DNA of 64,000 nt, from NCBI RefSeq assembly GCF_014203955.1, contig NZ_JACHKA010000001.1, positions 1,860,001 through 1,924,000 on the forward strand, in the 5' to 3' direction. The notes under the pieces were generated by a model, which made no database searches, was not told the origin of the DNA, and saw nothing but the letters and a program-made list of their open reading frames with translations. This document shows positions 26,960 through 34,928 of the stretch, one piece after another. Both the position numbers and the translations under genes were made by a program. Within the stretch, counting starts at the first letter, position 1, and each line of letters opens with the position of its first letter. Source of the stretch: Sphingobium lignivorans (GTDB lineage: Bacteria > Pseudomonadota > Alphaproteobacteria > Sphingomonadales > Sphingomonadaceae).

Positions 26960-28261
26960 ATGAAAATCCTTCGCCTCATGATCGGCGCGACCTGCGCCCT
27001 GCTTCTGGCCCAGGCATCCGCGCTTCCGGCATCGCCACCGGCGCAAGCGGATGAGAGCGTGCGCCGGGCGAATAGCGAGGAGAAGCCGCATCGCCCGGTT
27101 CTTCTCGTCAGCATTGACGGCTTCTCGCCTGACAGCCTGCTCGGGCCCGAAAAGGACCGGCCGAACCTCCCGGTGCTGCGCGGCCTGCTGCGCGAAGGCA
27201 GCCATGCCGAGCGCGTCGTCAACGTCAACCCGACCGTCACGAATCCCAATCACACGACGCTGGTGACCGGCGTTTCCCCGATCGAGCACGGCGTGTTCAA
27301 CAACCGTCCGTTTGCCGCAACGGCCAGGCTGCCGGAGTCCTACAGTCAGTATGAGGCGATCAAGGTGCCGACGCTCTGGTCGGCCGCGAAGGAGGCCGGG
27401 CTGCGGACAGCCAGCCTTTACTGGCCCGTGACCCGGGGCGCCGCGCCGATCGATATCAACGTCAGTTCCGGCGATTCCAGCGACGACGAGCAGATCACCA
27501 AGGACGCGATCCGGATCATCACCGAATATCAGCCTCATCTCCTGACGGTGCATTATGTGTCGCACGACAAGGAACAGCACGCCCACGGACCGGGCTCGGC
27601 AGAGGGTCGCGCGGCGCTGGAACGGATCGACCGGGAAATCGGCAAGCTCGTGGCAGCGTATCGAGCTCAGAACCCGCAGGGCGTGATCGCGATCGTGTCC
27701 GACCACGGCTTTGACCGCACGACCCGGGAGGTCAACCTGAACATCGCCTTCGCGGATGCCGGGCTCATCACCTTCACCGACGAGACGCGCAGCGAAGTGA
27801 AGTCCTGGCGCGCCTTTGCATGGTATGTCGGCGGCAGCGCGATGGTCGTGCTGCAGGACCCCAGCAATCGTGCGCTGGAAGCGGAGGTGGCCGCATTTCT
27901 TGGAAAGCTCGCACGGCAACCCGAAGCCGGCATCGCCGCCATCCTGCCCGCCGAGGATCTGCGGCACAGCGGCTTGTCGGATCAGGCGCGTTTCGTGATC
28001 GCCCTGAAGCCGGGCTATCGCATGGGAAATGCGATGAAAGGGCCGTTCAGCCAGGCTTATGCAGGCGGCTCCCATGGCGCCTATTCGACCATCAACACGC
28101 GCCGGGACATGCACGCCGCTCTCATCCTGGTGGGCGAGGGGATAGCGGCGAACAGGAATCTCGGCACGATCGACATGCGCCGGATCGCCCCGACGCTCGC
28201 CGGATTTCTGAATGTGCCCCTTGCCGCTGCGCGGGGCGCGCCGCTGGACGTTGGCGAATGA
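26960..28261 (+). CDS. Exported alkaline-phosphatase-superfamily phosphodiesterase (NPP type)
   Basis: 433 residues with a signal peptide (LMIGATCALLLAQASALPAS). The catalytic core shows LLVSIDGFSPDSL (first metal Asp), TNPNHTTLVTGVSPIEHGV (Thr nucleophile of the nucleotide pyrophosphatase/phosphodiesterase family), VHYVSHDKEQHAHGPGS, VSDHGFDRTTREVN and a final GGSHGAYS His. These are the two-zinc ligands of the family. It follows the large TonB receptor and faces znuD. It should hydrolyse phosphodiesters or phosphonate monoesters in the periplasm. The related phosphonoacetate hydrolase PhnA shares the fold but lacks a signal peptide, so I do not call it PhnA. Confidence 0.8.
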   Translation: MKILRLMIGATCALLLAQASALPASPPAQADESVRRANSEEKPHRPVLLVSIDGFSPDSLLGPEKDRPNLPVLRGLLREGSHAERVVNVNPTVTNPNHTTLVTGVSPIEHGVFNNRPFAATARLPESYSQYEAIKVPTLWSAAKEAGLRTASLYWPVTRGAAPIDINVSSGDSSDDEQITKDAIRIITEYQPHLLTVHYVSHDKEQHAHGPGSAEGRAALERIDREIGKLVAAYRAQNPQGVIAIVSDHGFDRTTREVNLNIAFADAGLITFTDETRSEVKSWRAFAWYVGGSAMVVLQDPSNRALEAEVAAFLGKLARQPEAGIAAILPAEDLRHSGLSDQARFVIALKPGYRMGNAMKGPFSQAYAGGSHGAYSTINTRRDMHAALILVGEGIAANRNLGTIDMRRIAPTLAGFLNVPLAAARGAPLDVGE

Positions 28262-28284
28262 TCGGGCGATCGCTGAATTGGGAT

Positions 28285-28315
28285 GAGGCGGCAGGCGCCC
28301 GACGCCCGCCGCCTC
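28285..28315. terminator. Bidirectional hairpin terminator between phosphodiesterase and znuD
   Basis: GAGGCGGC (28285-28292) pairs with GCCGCCTC (28308-28315), and an inner GGCG/CGCC extends the stem. It lies in the 61 bp between two convergent stop codons. Confidence 0.55.
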
Positions 28316-28322
28316 GCCCAGG

Positions 28323-30605
28323 TCAGAATGCGTGACGCATGCCGATGGCGACGCTGCGGCCGCGCAGCGGCGATTGATCCTTCACAAATGAGGTGTGCGC
28401 GAACGCCAGCTCGTTGAGAAGGTTGGTGCCGCGAACATAGAATTCCACCGCCTTTGCCCGGCCGAGATCGAAACGGTAGCTCAACGTCGCGTTGAGCATG
28501 TCATAGCCCGCCGTGCGCGTCTCATAAGAGGCGACCTTGTCCTGCTCGAACGTGTGATAATATTCCACATCGCCCGACAAGGGACCCGCGGTGAGATCAT
28601 AGCGGGCGCCGATCCGCCCGGGAGGAATGCGCGGAAGATTGTCATCCTCGCTTTTCAGCCTGGCGTCCACATAGTCCCCGAAGATCGTCACGCGCGATTG
28701 CGGCGTCAGCTGATAGCTGATTTGCCCGTCGATCCCGGCGAAGCGGACGTTGGCGGCCGTGTAGATGAGAAAGTTGTGCGGGACCCCGGTTTCCGTCTCG
28801 GTCTCGATCAGCCGTGCGAAGACATAATCCTCGATATCCTGGTAGAACAGGCCCACTTCGAAGGCGAGCGGTCCGCCCCTCTTGCGGAAGGTCAGGTTGA
28901 TCGCGTCCGTAGTCTCGAGCACATCCTCGGGCGCAATGCCGGCATCGTTGAGGAGGGGATTTCGGGCAGCGAGCCCGAGCTCGTAACTGTTCGTGGCGAG
29001 ATTGTTCCCGCGCGCGTAAAGCTCCCGCACGCTCGGCGCTCGCTCGGTGTGCGCAAGCGACAGCGACGCGGCGAAGCCATTGCCGACATTCCATGTCGCG
29101 CCGAACGAGACCGAGAACGGATCATGCCTGACGGGCGGATTGCGGCTGAGAAAGGACTCAATCGTTTCGTCCTCGATCGCCTTCTTCCAGTCGGGGCCAT
29201 AGAAATCGCGGAAGATCGTGTCGTAGATCGCTTCCATGTCCGGCGTCAGCGTGAACAGGAACTGCGGTCTTGCGGCCCGGATCCTGCGCCAGTCCTTGCG
29301 GGCGGCAAGCTCGACATCGACCGCGCCGAATGACCGGCGCTCGCTGAGGAAAAGGCCCACATTCTCCGTGAGGTGATAATAAGGCGGGACGGTGCCATAA
29401 GCATTGTCAGGGAACGGCACGTGAAGGTCTTCGACATTGATGCCGCTGAACTTGCCGTCGGTGTACTGAACGCCCAGCGTGCCGGTGAAGCCGAAGATCG
29501 GCTTGTGGGTCAGCTCGAGCCGCCCGTCCCAGACCTCGTTGGTGTAGCGGGTGAACAGCAGTTCACCGTCGATCTCGTCATGGACGTAGTCGGTATAGGA
29601 TCCGCGAAGGCGCAGATGGGCAAGGCCGGGCAGAAGATCATCATAGTCCGCGCGCAGGTCGACCCGGTCGGCACGCAGCCTGATATAGGCCGTATGATCG
29701 TCGGATCCGCCGAACGGATCGTCGAACCCGCCATGCGCCTCGCAATGCAGATCGAGGCCATGAGTGTGGCACACGCCATTGATGTGGCTGTGACCGGGCA
29801 GGCCATACTCGCTTTCCATCCGGCTGTAGGACGCGCCGATATAGCCCTTTGACGTGACCCAGGATGCGCCGAAGGCATAGCTGGTGCTGTCTGCAAAGGA
29901 ATCGCGCAGCTTGTCCGTGCCAAAGCCATTCGGCACATCATAATCATCGGCCCTGCGACGCGCGCCCTCGGCGTGGATGGCAAATTGCCCGAGCCCGGCG
30001 GTCACACGGCCGACGAGTGTCTTCTCCTCGTCGCCTGTGCCGAAACGCACCTCAGTAGCGCCGGTGAGGCCGCCGACCGGAACGACCTTCGGCACCTTGC
30101 TGTCGATCAGGTTGATCGCGCCATTGGTGGCATTCCCGCCATAATGGATCGCCGCAGGGCCGCGCTGGATCTCGATCGCATCGAGCAGAAGCGGATCGGC
30201 GGTGATGGCGTGATCGGGCGAGATCGACGACACGTCGAACAGATTGGCGCCATCGGTCAGCACCTCGATGCGCGGCAGCGTCTGGCCCCGGATGACAGGG
30301 CGCGACGCGCCGCCACCGAAATTGTCCAGATGTACGCCTGGCAGACCGGCCAGAGTCTCACCCAGTCCGCCCTGACGGCGATGGGCGAGTTCGTCACCGG
30401 CCAGAACCTGCACCGGCAGGGCTGTCTCTTCCGTTCTCAGGGACTGGCCGGTCACCACGATGTCTCTGCGCGCCGAACCACGCTCCCTCGGGTCCGGATC
30501 GTCACGCTCCACTTGCGGTTCCTGTGCCCATGCGGGGAGGGGGCCGGACATGGCGACCGTTGCGAGAAGCGCTGCTGCGCGATGGGAAATATGTCGTAAA
30601 CGCAA
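28323..30605 (-). CDS. znuD: TonB-dependent zinc receptor, ZnuD-like
   Basis: 760 residues from a TTG start at 30605 (GGAG about 9 nt upstream), with a signal peptide (AAALLATVAMSGPLPAWAQ). The plug has RDIVVTGQSLRTEE and PAAIHYGGNATNGAINLID. After about residue 268 there is a His/Cys/Asp-rich external loop (GLPGHSHINGVCHTHGLDLH, then CEAHGG and GSDDHTAY), the hallmark of ZnuD zinc receptors. The barrel ends GRSVAIGMRHAF. A Zur-like half-site sits about 40-60 bp upstream, supporting zinc repression. Zinc uptake is known for the family; here it is inferred from the loop and the site. Confidence 0.82.
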   Translation of the reverse strand: MRLRHISHRAAALLATVAMSGPLPAWAQEPQVERDDPDPRERGSARRDIVVTGQSLRTEETALPVQVLAGDELAHRRQGGLGETLAGLPGVHLDNFGGGASRPVIRGQTLPRIEVLTDGANLFDVSSISPDHAITADPLLLDAIEIQRGPAAIHYGGNATNGAINLIDSKVPKVVPVGGLTGATEVRFGTGDEEKTLVGRVTAGLGQFAIHAEGARRRADDYDVPNGFGTDKLRDSFADSTSYAFGASWVTSKGYIGASYSRMESEYGLPGHSHINGVCHTHGLDLHCEAHGGFDDPFGGSDDHTAYIRLRADRVDLRADYDDLLPGLAHLRLRGSYTDYVHDEIDGELLFTRYTNEVWDGRLELTHKPIFGFTGTLGVQYTDGKFSGINVEDLHVPFPDNAYGTVPPYYHLTENVGLFLSERRSFGAVDVELAARKDWRRIRAARPQFLFTLTPDMEAIYDTIFRDFYGPDWKKAIEDETIESFLSRNPPVRHDPFSVSFGATWNVGNGFAASLSLAHTERAPSVRELYARGNNLATNSYELGLAARNPLLNDAGIAPEDVLETTDAINLTFRKRGGPLAFEVGLFYQDIEDYVFARLIETETETGVPHNFLIYTAANVRFAGIDGQISYQLTPQSRVTIFGDYVDARLKSEDDNLPRIPPGRIGARYDLTAGPLSGDVEYYHTFEQDKVASYETRTAGYDMLNATLSYRFDLGRAKAVEFYVRGTNLLNELAFAHTSFVKDQSPLRGRSVAIGMRHAF

Positions 30606-30643
30606 TGACTTTGCTCCGCCCTGAGTTGGAGAGCGGCGTGTAT

Positions 30644-30664
30644 GATATGTTATATCGTAATTTC
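30644..30664 (-). promoter_or_regulatory. Zur-like site upstream of znuD
   Basis: An AT-rich palindrome GATAT-GTT-ATATC (30644-30656) stands out from the GC-rich background. On the minus strand the right half reads TATAACATATC, one mismatch from the Zur half-site TATAACATTTC, with a weak second half GAAATTACGA next to it. Position about 40-60 bp before the znuD start fits zinc-dependent repression. Confidence 0.45.
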
Positions 30665-30665
30665 A

Positions 30666-30876
30666 AGAGGGATTGCGCTTTCTGCCCCCAGATATCAAGA
30701 TCGACTTCATAGACCAGCCGCCCGTTCGCGAATGTCAGATAGTAGTTTGGCGGCTGGTTGAGGCGAGAATTGTCTTTGGGGACGATTTGCCCGCCTTCAT
30801 CGACGTGCGTACCCACACGCGCGGTAGAGAGGTCCGGCGCATTGACGCCGATACGCCTCGCCTTCAGTGGCCGGAG
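30666..30876 (-). pseudogene. Possible truncated gene fragment (left edge of decayed island)
   Basis: An open minus-strand frame reads PDLSTARVGTHVDEGGQIVP, then NYYLTFANGRLVYEVDLDIW, before running into the znuD promoter. It has the composition of a real protein, but with no good start and no natural end. I do not recognise the family. It may be a leftover of a gene broken when the island formed. It could also be chance. Confidence 0.2.
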
Positions 30877-30899
30877 AATTAATGCATCGACGGTGAGGC

Positions 30900-31113
30900 C
30901 TTACTGCGCATTGGCGTCGACCCGGTGGGCAAGTTGCTTGGCTCGACGGCCGGGCTCGCTTCCGACGTGTCCAAGGCCGCCGGGGCTCCGATCGGGGCGG
31001 CCACTGGCGACGGGATCACCGACAGCCAAGCCGAAGCCGTGAAGCGGCTCGTGCCGTTCCAATCCTATCTCGGGATGGGGCAGGTGCTCGATCTGCTGAC
31101 GGCCGATGACTAG
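30900..31113 (+). pseudogene. Possible C-terminal fragment of a phage-like protein
   Basis: A frame without a convincing start encodes LLRIGVDPVGKLLGSTAGLA, then AAGAPIGAATGDGITDSQAE and VPFQSYLGMGQVLDLLTADD, ending at TAG 31113. Its low-complexity Gly/Ala stretches resemble tails of phage structural proteins. It is probably a remnant inside the decayed island, just downstream of a TOPRIM-like remnant on the other strand. The assignment is weak. Confidence 0.3.
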
Positions 31114-31847
31114 CTAGGCGCGTTTGCAATCAGCTCAAAGGCGACCCTTAGCGCAAGAGGGCAGAATGTCGTGTGCTCGGAAAGCACGTGCTCGATCACC
31201 GCTTTCACGAGTTCGCCCCGGCCTCTGCTTCTCCATTTGTTCAGCGCCGGAAACTTTTCGGCGAGAGCCGCTTCGAGGGCATGGTCGTCAGATTCGAGAT
31301 ATGTGCGGAAGACGTTCCCCTTCGCTCCGCCAAGGTACGCAACTTCCACTCGCTCGGTCGCTTCGGGGAACAGGGCCATTTGAATGGCGTCGATAAGCCG
31401 TTGTAGATCAAGAGACCCGAGGCTGGGAACTCCCGTGAAACGGTCAATATCCTCTAGCCCTTCTGGCAGTCGTCGCTCCTTCATCAGGAGCAATGCTACA
31501 AGCAGAGGGTCGAGCAAGACGTTTTCAATCCCGTTTCGCTCTCCTTCCGCCACCACCTTGATTCGGTCCGTGGAGACGGCATCGCCGTCCCAATCGACGA
31601 TGCCGAAGATCGATGAGTTATCAAGCTCGGCCAGGCGATCGACAGTCTGCTTGACGATTGTGCACCCCGCGTTGATTTCGCCATTGTCCTTGTCACGCAG
31701 GCCGGTGGAAAGAAAGTTCAGTTCTCGATCGCACTCGATGTGCGATTTGATGAGCGTATAGACGCTCTCGTAGATCGCAGCATCGGTGTCGCTTTCTGCG
31801 AACACCTGACGACGGCCGGTATAGTTGATCGAAAGCGTAGGCACACT
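31110..31847 (-). pseudogene. TOPRIM-like (OLD/DUF4435-type) C-terminal remnant interrupted by IS3 element
   Basis: The C-terminal 245 residues of a protein with a TOPRIM-like pattern: AESDTDAAIYE (acidic Glu), FGIVDWDGD (Asp-x-Asp) and IENVLLDPLLVALLL. Such domains occur at the end of OLD-type ATPase-nucleases and DUF4435 proteins, many of them phage-defence factors. The IS3 element at 31848 cuts the frame. Removing it together with one copy of the flanking ACT joins the frame to 33096-33167 on the far side, where 24 more codons read before a stop and no start is seen. So the N-terminal part was already lost. Nuclease function is inferred from motifs only. Confidence 0.5.
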
Positions 31848-31907
31848 GGCCTGCTGCCGGTTTGGTGGACACCGAGATAGGGTGTTTTCACCTATCGGAG
31901 GCCCACA

Positions 31908-32198
31908 ATGCAACGAAGGAAGTTCAGCCGCGAGTTCAAGCTTGAGGCGGTAAGGTTGGTCCGTGAGCGCGGTGTGGCAGTTGCGCAGGCGGCCCGCGAT
32001 CTGGATGTGCACGAGAACCTGCTGCGCAAATGGGTAAAGGAGTTGGCCGCTGATCCTGGCCATGCCTTTCCCGGGCAGGGTCAGATGAAGCCGGAGCAGT
32101 TGGAGATCGACCGTCTGCGCCGGGAAGTGGCCAAGCTGAAGGCAGAGCGCGACATTCTAAAAAAAGCCGCCGCCTACTTCGCGAAGGACTCGATATGA
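31908..32198 (+). CDS. IS3-family transposase OrfA
   Basis: 96 residues: an N-terminal HTH (RREFKLEAVRLV-like start RKFSREFKLEAVRLVRERGV, then VAQAARDLDVHENLLRKWVK) and a C-terminal leucine-zipper coiled coil (QLEIDRLRREVAKLKAERDI). It binds the terminal repeats. Near its end the codons CTA AAA AAA G provide a slippery site for -1 frameshifting into orfB. It ends with an ATGA overlap with orfB. Confidence 0.92.
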   Translation: MQRRKFSREFKLEAVRLVRERGVAVAQAARDLDVHENLLRKWVKELAADPGHAFPGQGQMKPEQLEIDRLRREVAKLKAERDILKKAAAYFAKDSI

Positions 32199-33055
32199 GG
32201 TTCGCCTTCATCGCGAAGCACCGAGGGATCTGGCCGGTGGCATGGATGTGCGGGGCGCTCGGTGTCTCGCGGAGCGGCTTCCATGCCTGGCTCACCCGGG
32301 CGCCGTCACAGCGTGCCCGCGACGACGAGGTGATCGGCTCGAGGGTCAGGGCCAGCCATGTTGGCAGCTATCGCACCTATGGCGCCCGGCGTGTCTGGCA
32401 CGACCTGCTCGCCGAAGGCATCTCCTGCGGTCTGCATCGGGTCGAACGGCTCATGCGAGCGCAAGGGCTGCGGGCCAGGCCACGCCGCCGTGGACTGCCC
32501 AAGGATCAGGGCGAACGCTCGGTCATCGCCGGCAACGTTCTGGGTCGCCAGTTCACGGCCGACAGGCCCAACCAGAAGTGGGTGGCAGATTTTACCTACG
32601 TCTGGACTGCCGAAGGATGGCTCTACGTGGCCGCCGTCATCGACCTGTTCTCGCGCAGGGTGGTGGGCTGGTCGATGAGCGACACGATGACCGCCCAGCT
32701 CGTTACCGATGCGCTCATCATGGCGATCTGGCGACGCGGAAAGCCCGATGCCCTGCTGCATCACTCGGACCAGGGTAGCCAATATACCAGCGAGCAGTTC
32801 CAGCGGCTCATGGCCGACAACGGCGTCACCTGTTCGATGAGCAGGTCCGGCAACGTCTGGGATAACGCCGCGATGGAAAGCTTCTTCTCCTCGCTCAAGA
32901 CCGAGCGGATCGGGAAAAAGGTCTACCGCACGAGGGCGCAGGCGAAGGCGGACGTGTTCGATTACATCGAGTGCTTCTACAATCCGACCCGGCGTCACTC
33001 GACCCTGGGTTACCTCAGCCCTATCGACTTCGAGCGAGAAGCTGGGGTAGCCTAA
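32195..33055 (+). CDS. IS3-family transposase OrfB (DDE integrase core)
   Basis: 286 residues with the HTH_21 region (YRTYGARRVWHDL) and the rve integrase core. Catalytic residues are Asp132 (VADFTYVWT), Asp192 (HHSDQGSQYTS) and Glu228 (NAAMESFFSSLK), giving the DD35E spacing of the IS3 family. It is in the -1 frame relative to orfA; the frame is open back to the A7 run, so a fused OrfAB can be made. The complete motif set suggests an active element. Confidence 0.93.
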   Translation: MRFAFIAKHRGIWPVAWMCGALGVSRSGFHAWLTRAPSQRARDDEVIGSRVRASHVGSYRTYGARRVWHDLLAEGISCGLHRVERLMRAQGLRARPRRRGLPKDQGERSVIAGNVLGRQFTADRPNQKWVADFTYVWTAEGWLYVAAVIDLFSRRVVGWSMSDTMTAQLVTDALIMAIWRRGKPDALLHHSDQGSQYTSEQFQRLMADNGVTCSMSRSGNVWDNAAMESFFSSLKTERIGKKVYRTRAQAKADVFDYIECFYNPTRRHSTLGYLSPIDFEREAGVA

Positions 33056-33330
33056 ATGAGCCTATCTCGGTGTCCACCAAACCGGCAGCAGGCCAACTGA
33101 AGGAAATGCCGCGATAGACAGGTGCCGTTGCCGAAATTCTAGCTGCACTTCCGATTCCCCCGTTTGGCTAACCCTACCTAAACTTGCTCTCCCATAAAAA
33201 TGTTTTCGGAGCGATCACACGTTGGCGATGCCGTCCTCCCGAATTGGAATGCATGTGGAACACATAGCCGAAACCGTGTTCCAGCCATTTACGAGAGGGT
33301 GCGCTAAACTGCTGATTTTTGGGGAAGAAG

Positions 33331-33406
<76 letters not shown>

Positions 33407-33812
33407 ACTCGCCAAACAAATGACCCTGCAATGCAACGGTCCCGTTCAGGAGCGGCGCCGTTAGCATGGGGTTTGGGTGTTGCCAAACAAAAAATGCGCG
33501 ATGCGGTGATTGTATCGTTCCGGAGGTGAAGAGGGGGAGGGGACGGACTTGAAATGGGGCAGTGACGCCACGCCTGAGAGGCGAATGCGGGGTGGATGGC
33601 CGTTTCGGTCGCGCTCTGCGGGCGGGGGGAGGCGGTCGGTAGAATGCCAGCGTGCCCGGCAGAGCGATGCGGGCGGCCTGCGCGCCGTTGGTGCGTCGCA
33701 TTCAGCACAGGCATCCGGCGCTTGTAATGACTTCGCCTGCGGTGCTGGGGGAAGCGCTCCGGCTGGCCGTCATGGTCAGCGCGCGAACCTACCCAGCGCG
33801 CCGCCCTTGCAT
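33407..33812. other. Intergenic region between rodA end and tRNA-Lys, no gene seen
   Basis: About 400 bp. Open frames here have biased, repetitive composition and run through the tRNA, so I call none. It should hold the tRNA promoter (minus strand) and the rodA transcript end. A run of T on the minus strand (33489-33494) is a possible terminator element, but I see no clear stem. Confidence 0.4.
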
Positions 33813-34928
33813 TCAGGGCCAGCGTTCGCCCAGCGCCTTGCGGTTGCGATCGATGTTCATGATGATGCCGACGCACAGCATGACGGTGAGCATCGATGAT
33901 CCGCCATAGGACATGAAGGGCAGGGGGATTCCCACCACGGGTGCCATGCCCATCACCATCATGAGGTTGATGGCGATATAGAGGAAGATGGTGGTGGTGA
34001 GGCCGCCGGCGACGAGGCGCGCGAAGCGGTCCTCGGTGCGCTGCGCCACGCGCATGCCCCAGCGCAGCAGCAGGAACAGCGCGATGATGAGCGCCAGTCC
34101 CCCCACCATGCCCCATTCCTCCGCCATGGTCGCGAAGACGAAATCGGTATGGCCCTCGGGCAGGTAATCGAGATGGCTCTGCGTGCCGTTCAGGAACCCC
34201 TTGCCGAACAGGCCGCCCGAGCCGATCGCGATCTTCGACTGGCTGATATGATAGCCAGCGCCCAGCGGATCGCTCTCCGGATCCATGAAGATCAACACGC
34301 GCTTCTGCTGATACTCATGCAGGAAGCTGAAGGCGATGGGGATGAGCGCCGCGCCCGCCAGCCCCGCGCTCACGAAGAGCCGAAGCGGCAGGCCCGCCAG
34401 GAACATGACGGTGACGCCGCCGAACCCGATCATGCTGGCCGTGCCGAGATCCGGCTGGAGGAGCACGAGAAGCACGGGCATGCCGATCAGCACCAGCGAC
34501 GGCCAGATCGCCATGAACGTCCGGATGAAGGCGCTTGGCAGGAGCGCGTAGAAGCGGGCGACGGCAAGCACGATCGCCACCTTCATGAACTCGGAGGGCT
34601 GCAACTGCATGAAGCCGAGATTGATCCAGCGCTGGCTGCCGCCGGCAACCCCGCCGATGAGCTCCACCAGGAACAAAGCGACGAGCACCACGACATAGAT
34701 CGGGAAGGCGCTCATCCGGATGTAGCGGAAAGGCACGCGCGAGATGACTTCCGCCATTACCAGGAAGATGCTGAAGCGGATGATCTGCATGCCTGCCCAT
34801 GGCGTCACATGGCCGCCGGCGGCGCTGTAGAGAACGATGGCGCCGAACGAGGCGAGCGCGATCAGCAGCACGTACAGGCGCCAGGGGAGGCGCGCGATCG
34901 CATCGGGGACGGGGACCAGCCGGTTCAT
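33813..34928 (-). CDS. rodA: Rod-shape SEDS glycosyltransferase RodA
   Basis: 371-residue SEDS-family membrane protein that polymerises lipid II for cell elongation, with PBP2 as cross-linking partner. About 10 helices are seen; conserved segments are INLGFMQLQPSEFMKVA, LLQPDLGTASM, GSGGLFGKGFLNGTQSHLDY and GIPLPFMSYGGSSML. ATG 34928 overlaps the PBP2 stop (ATGA). The frame is open upstream inside mrdA, but that part is a shadow. It is the last gene of the mreB-mreC-mreD-mrdA-rodA operon. Confidence 0.95.
   Translation of the reverse strand: MNRLVPVPDAIARLPWRLYVLLIALASFGAIVLYSAAGGHVTPWAGMQIIRFSIFLVMAEVISRVPFRYIRMSAFPIYVVVLVALFLVELIGGVAGGSQRWINLGFMQLQPSEFMKVAIVLAVARFYALLPSAFIRTFMAIWPSLVLIGMPVLLVLLQPDLGTASMIGFGGVTVMFLAGLPLRLFVSAGLAGAALIPIAFSFLHEYQQKRVLIFMDPESDPLGAGYHISQSKIAIGSGGLFGKGFLNGTQSHLDYLPEGHTDFVFATMAEEWGMVGGLALIIALFLLLRWGMRVAQRTEDRFARLVAGGLTTTIFLYIAINLMMVMGMAPVVGIPLPFMSYGGSSMLTVMLCVGIIMNIDRNRKALGERWP

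Larger units (their letters stand above)
31848..33095 (+). mobile_element. IS3-family insertion sequence
   Basis: A 1248 bp element with perfect 34 bp terminal inverted repeats (31848-31881 and 33061-33094, starting GGCCTGCTGCCGGTTTGGTG on each strand). It carries overlapping orfA and orfB and an A7 slippery run (32159-32165). The trinucleotide ACT flanks both sides (31845-31847 and 33096-33098), a candidate 3 bp target duplication. It looks intact, so probably recent, and it interrupts a TOPRIM-like gene remnant. Confidence 0.9.

Noticed and set aside
26960..28261. Naming the phosphodiesterase phosphonoacetate hydrolase (phnA)
   Set aside because: It shares the superfamily fold, but a signal peptide and NPP-like HTTLVTG motif fit an exported NPP better.
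31848..33095. CRISPR or retron in the island
   Set aside because: No spaced direct repeats, no reverse transcriptase motif; the only long repeats are the two IS ends.
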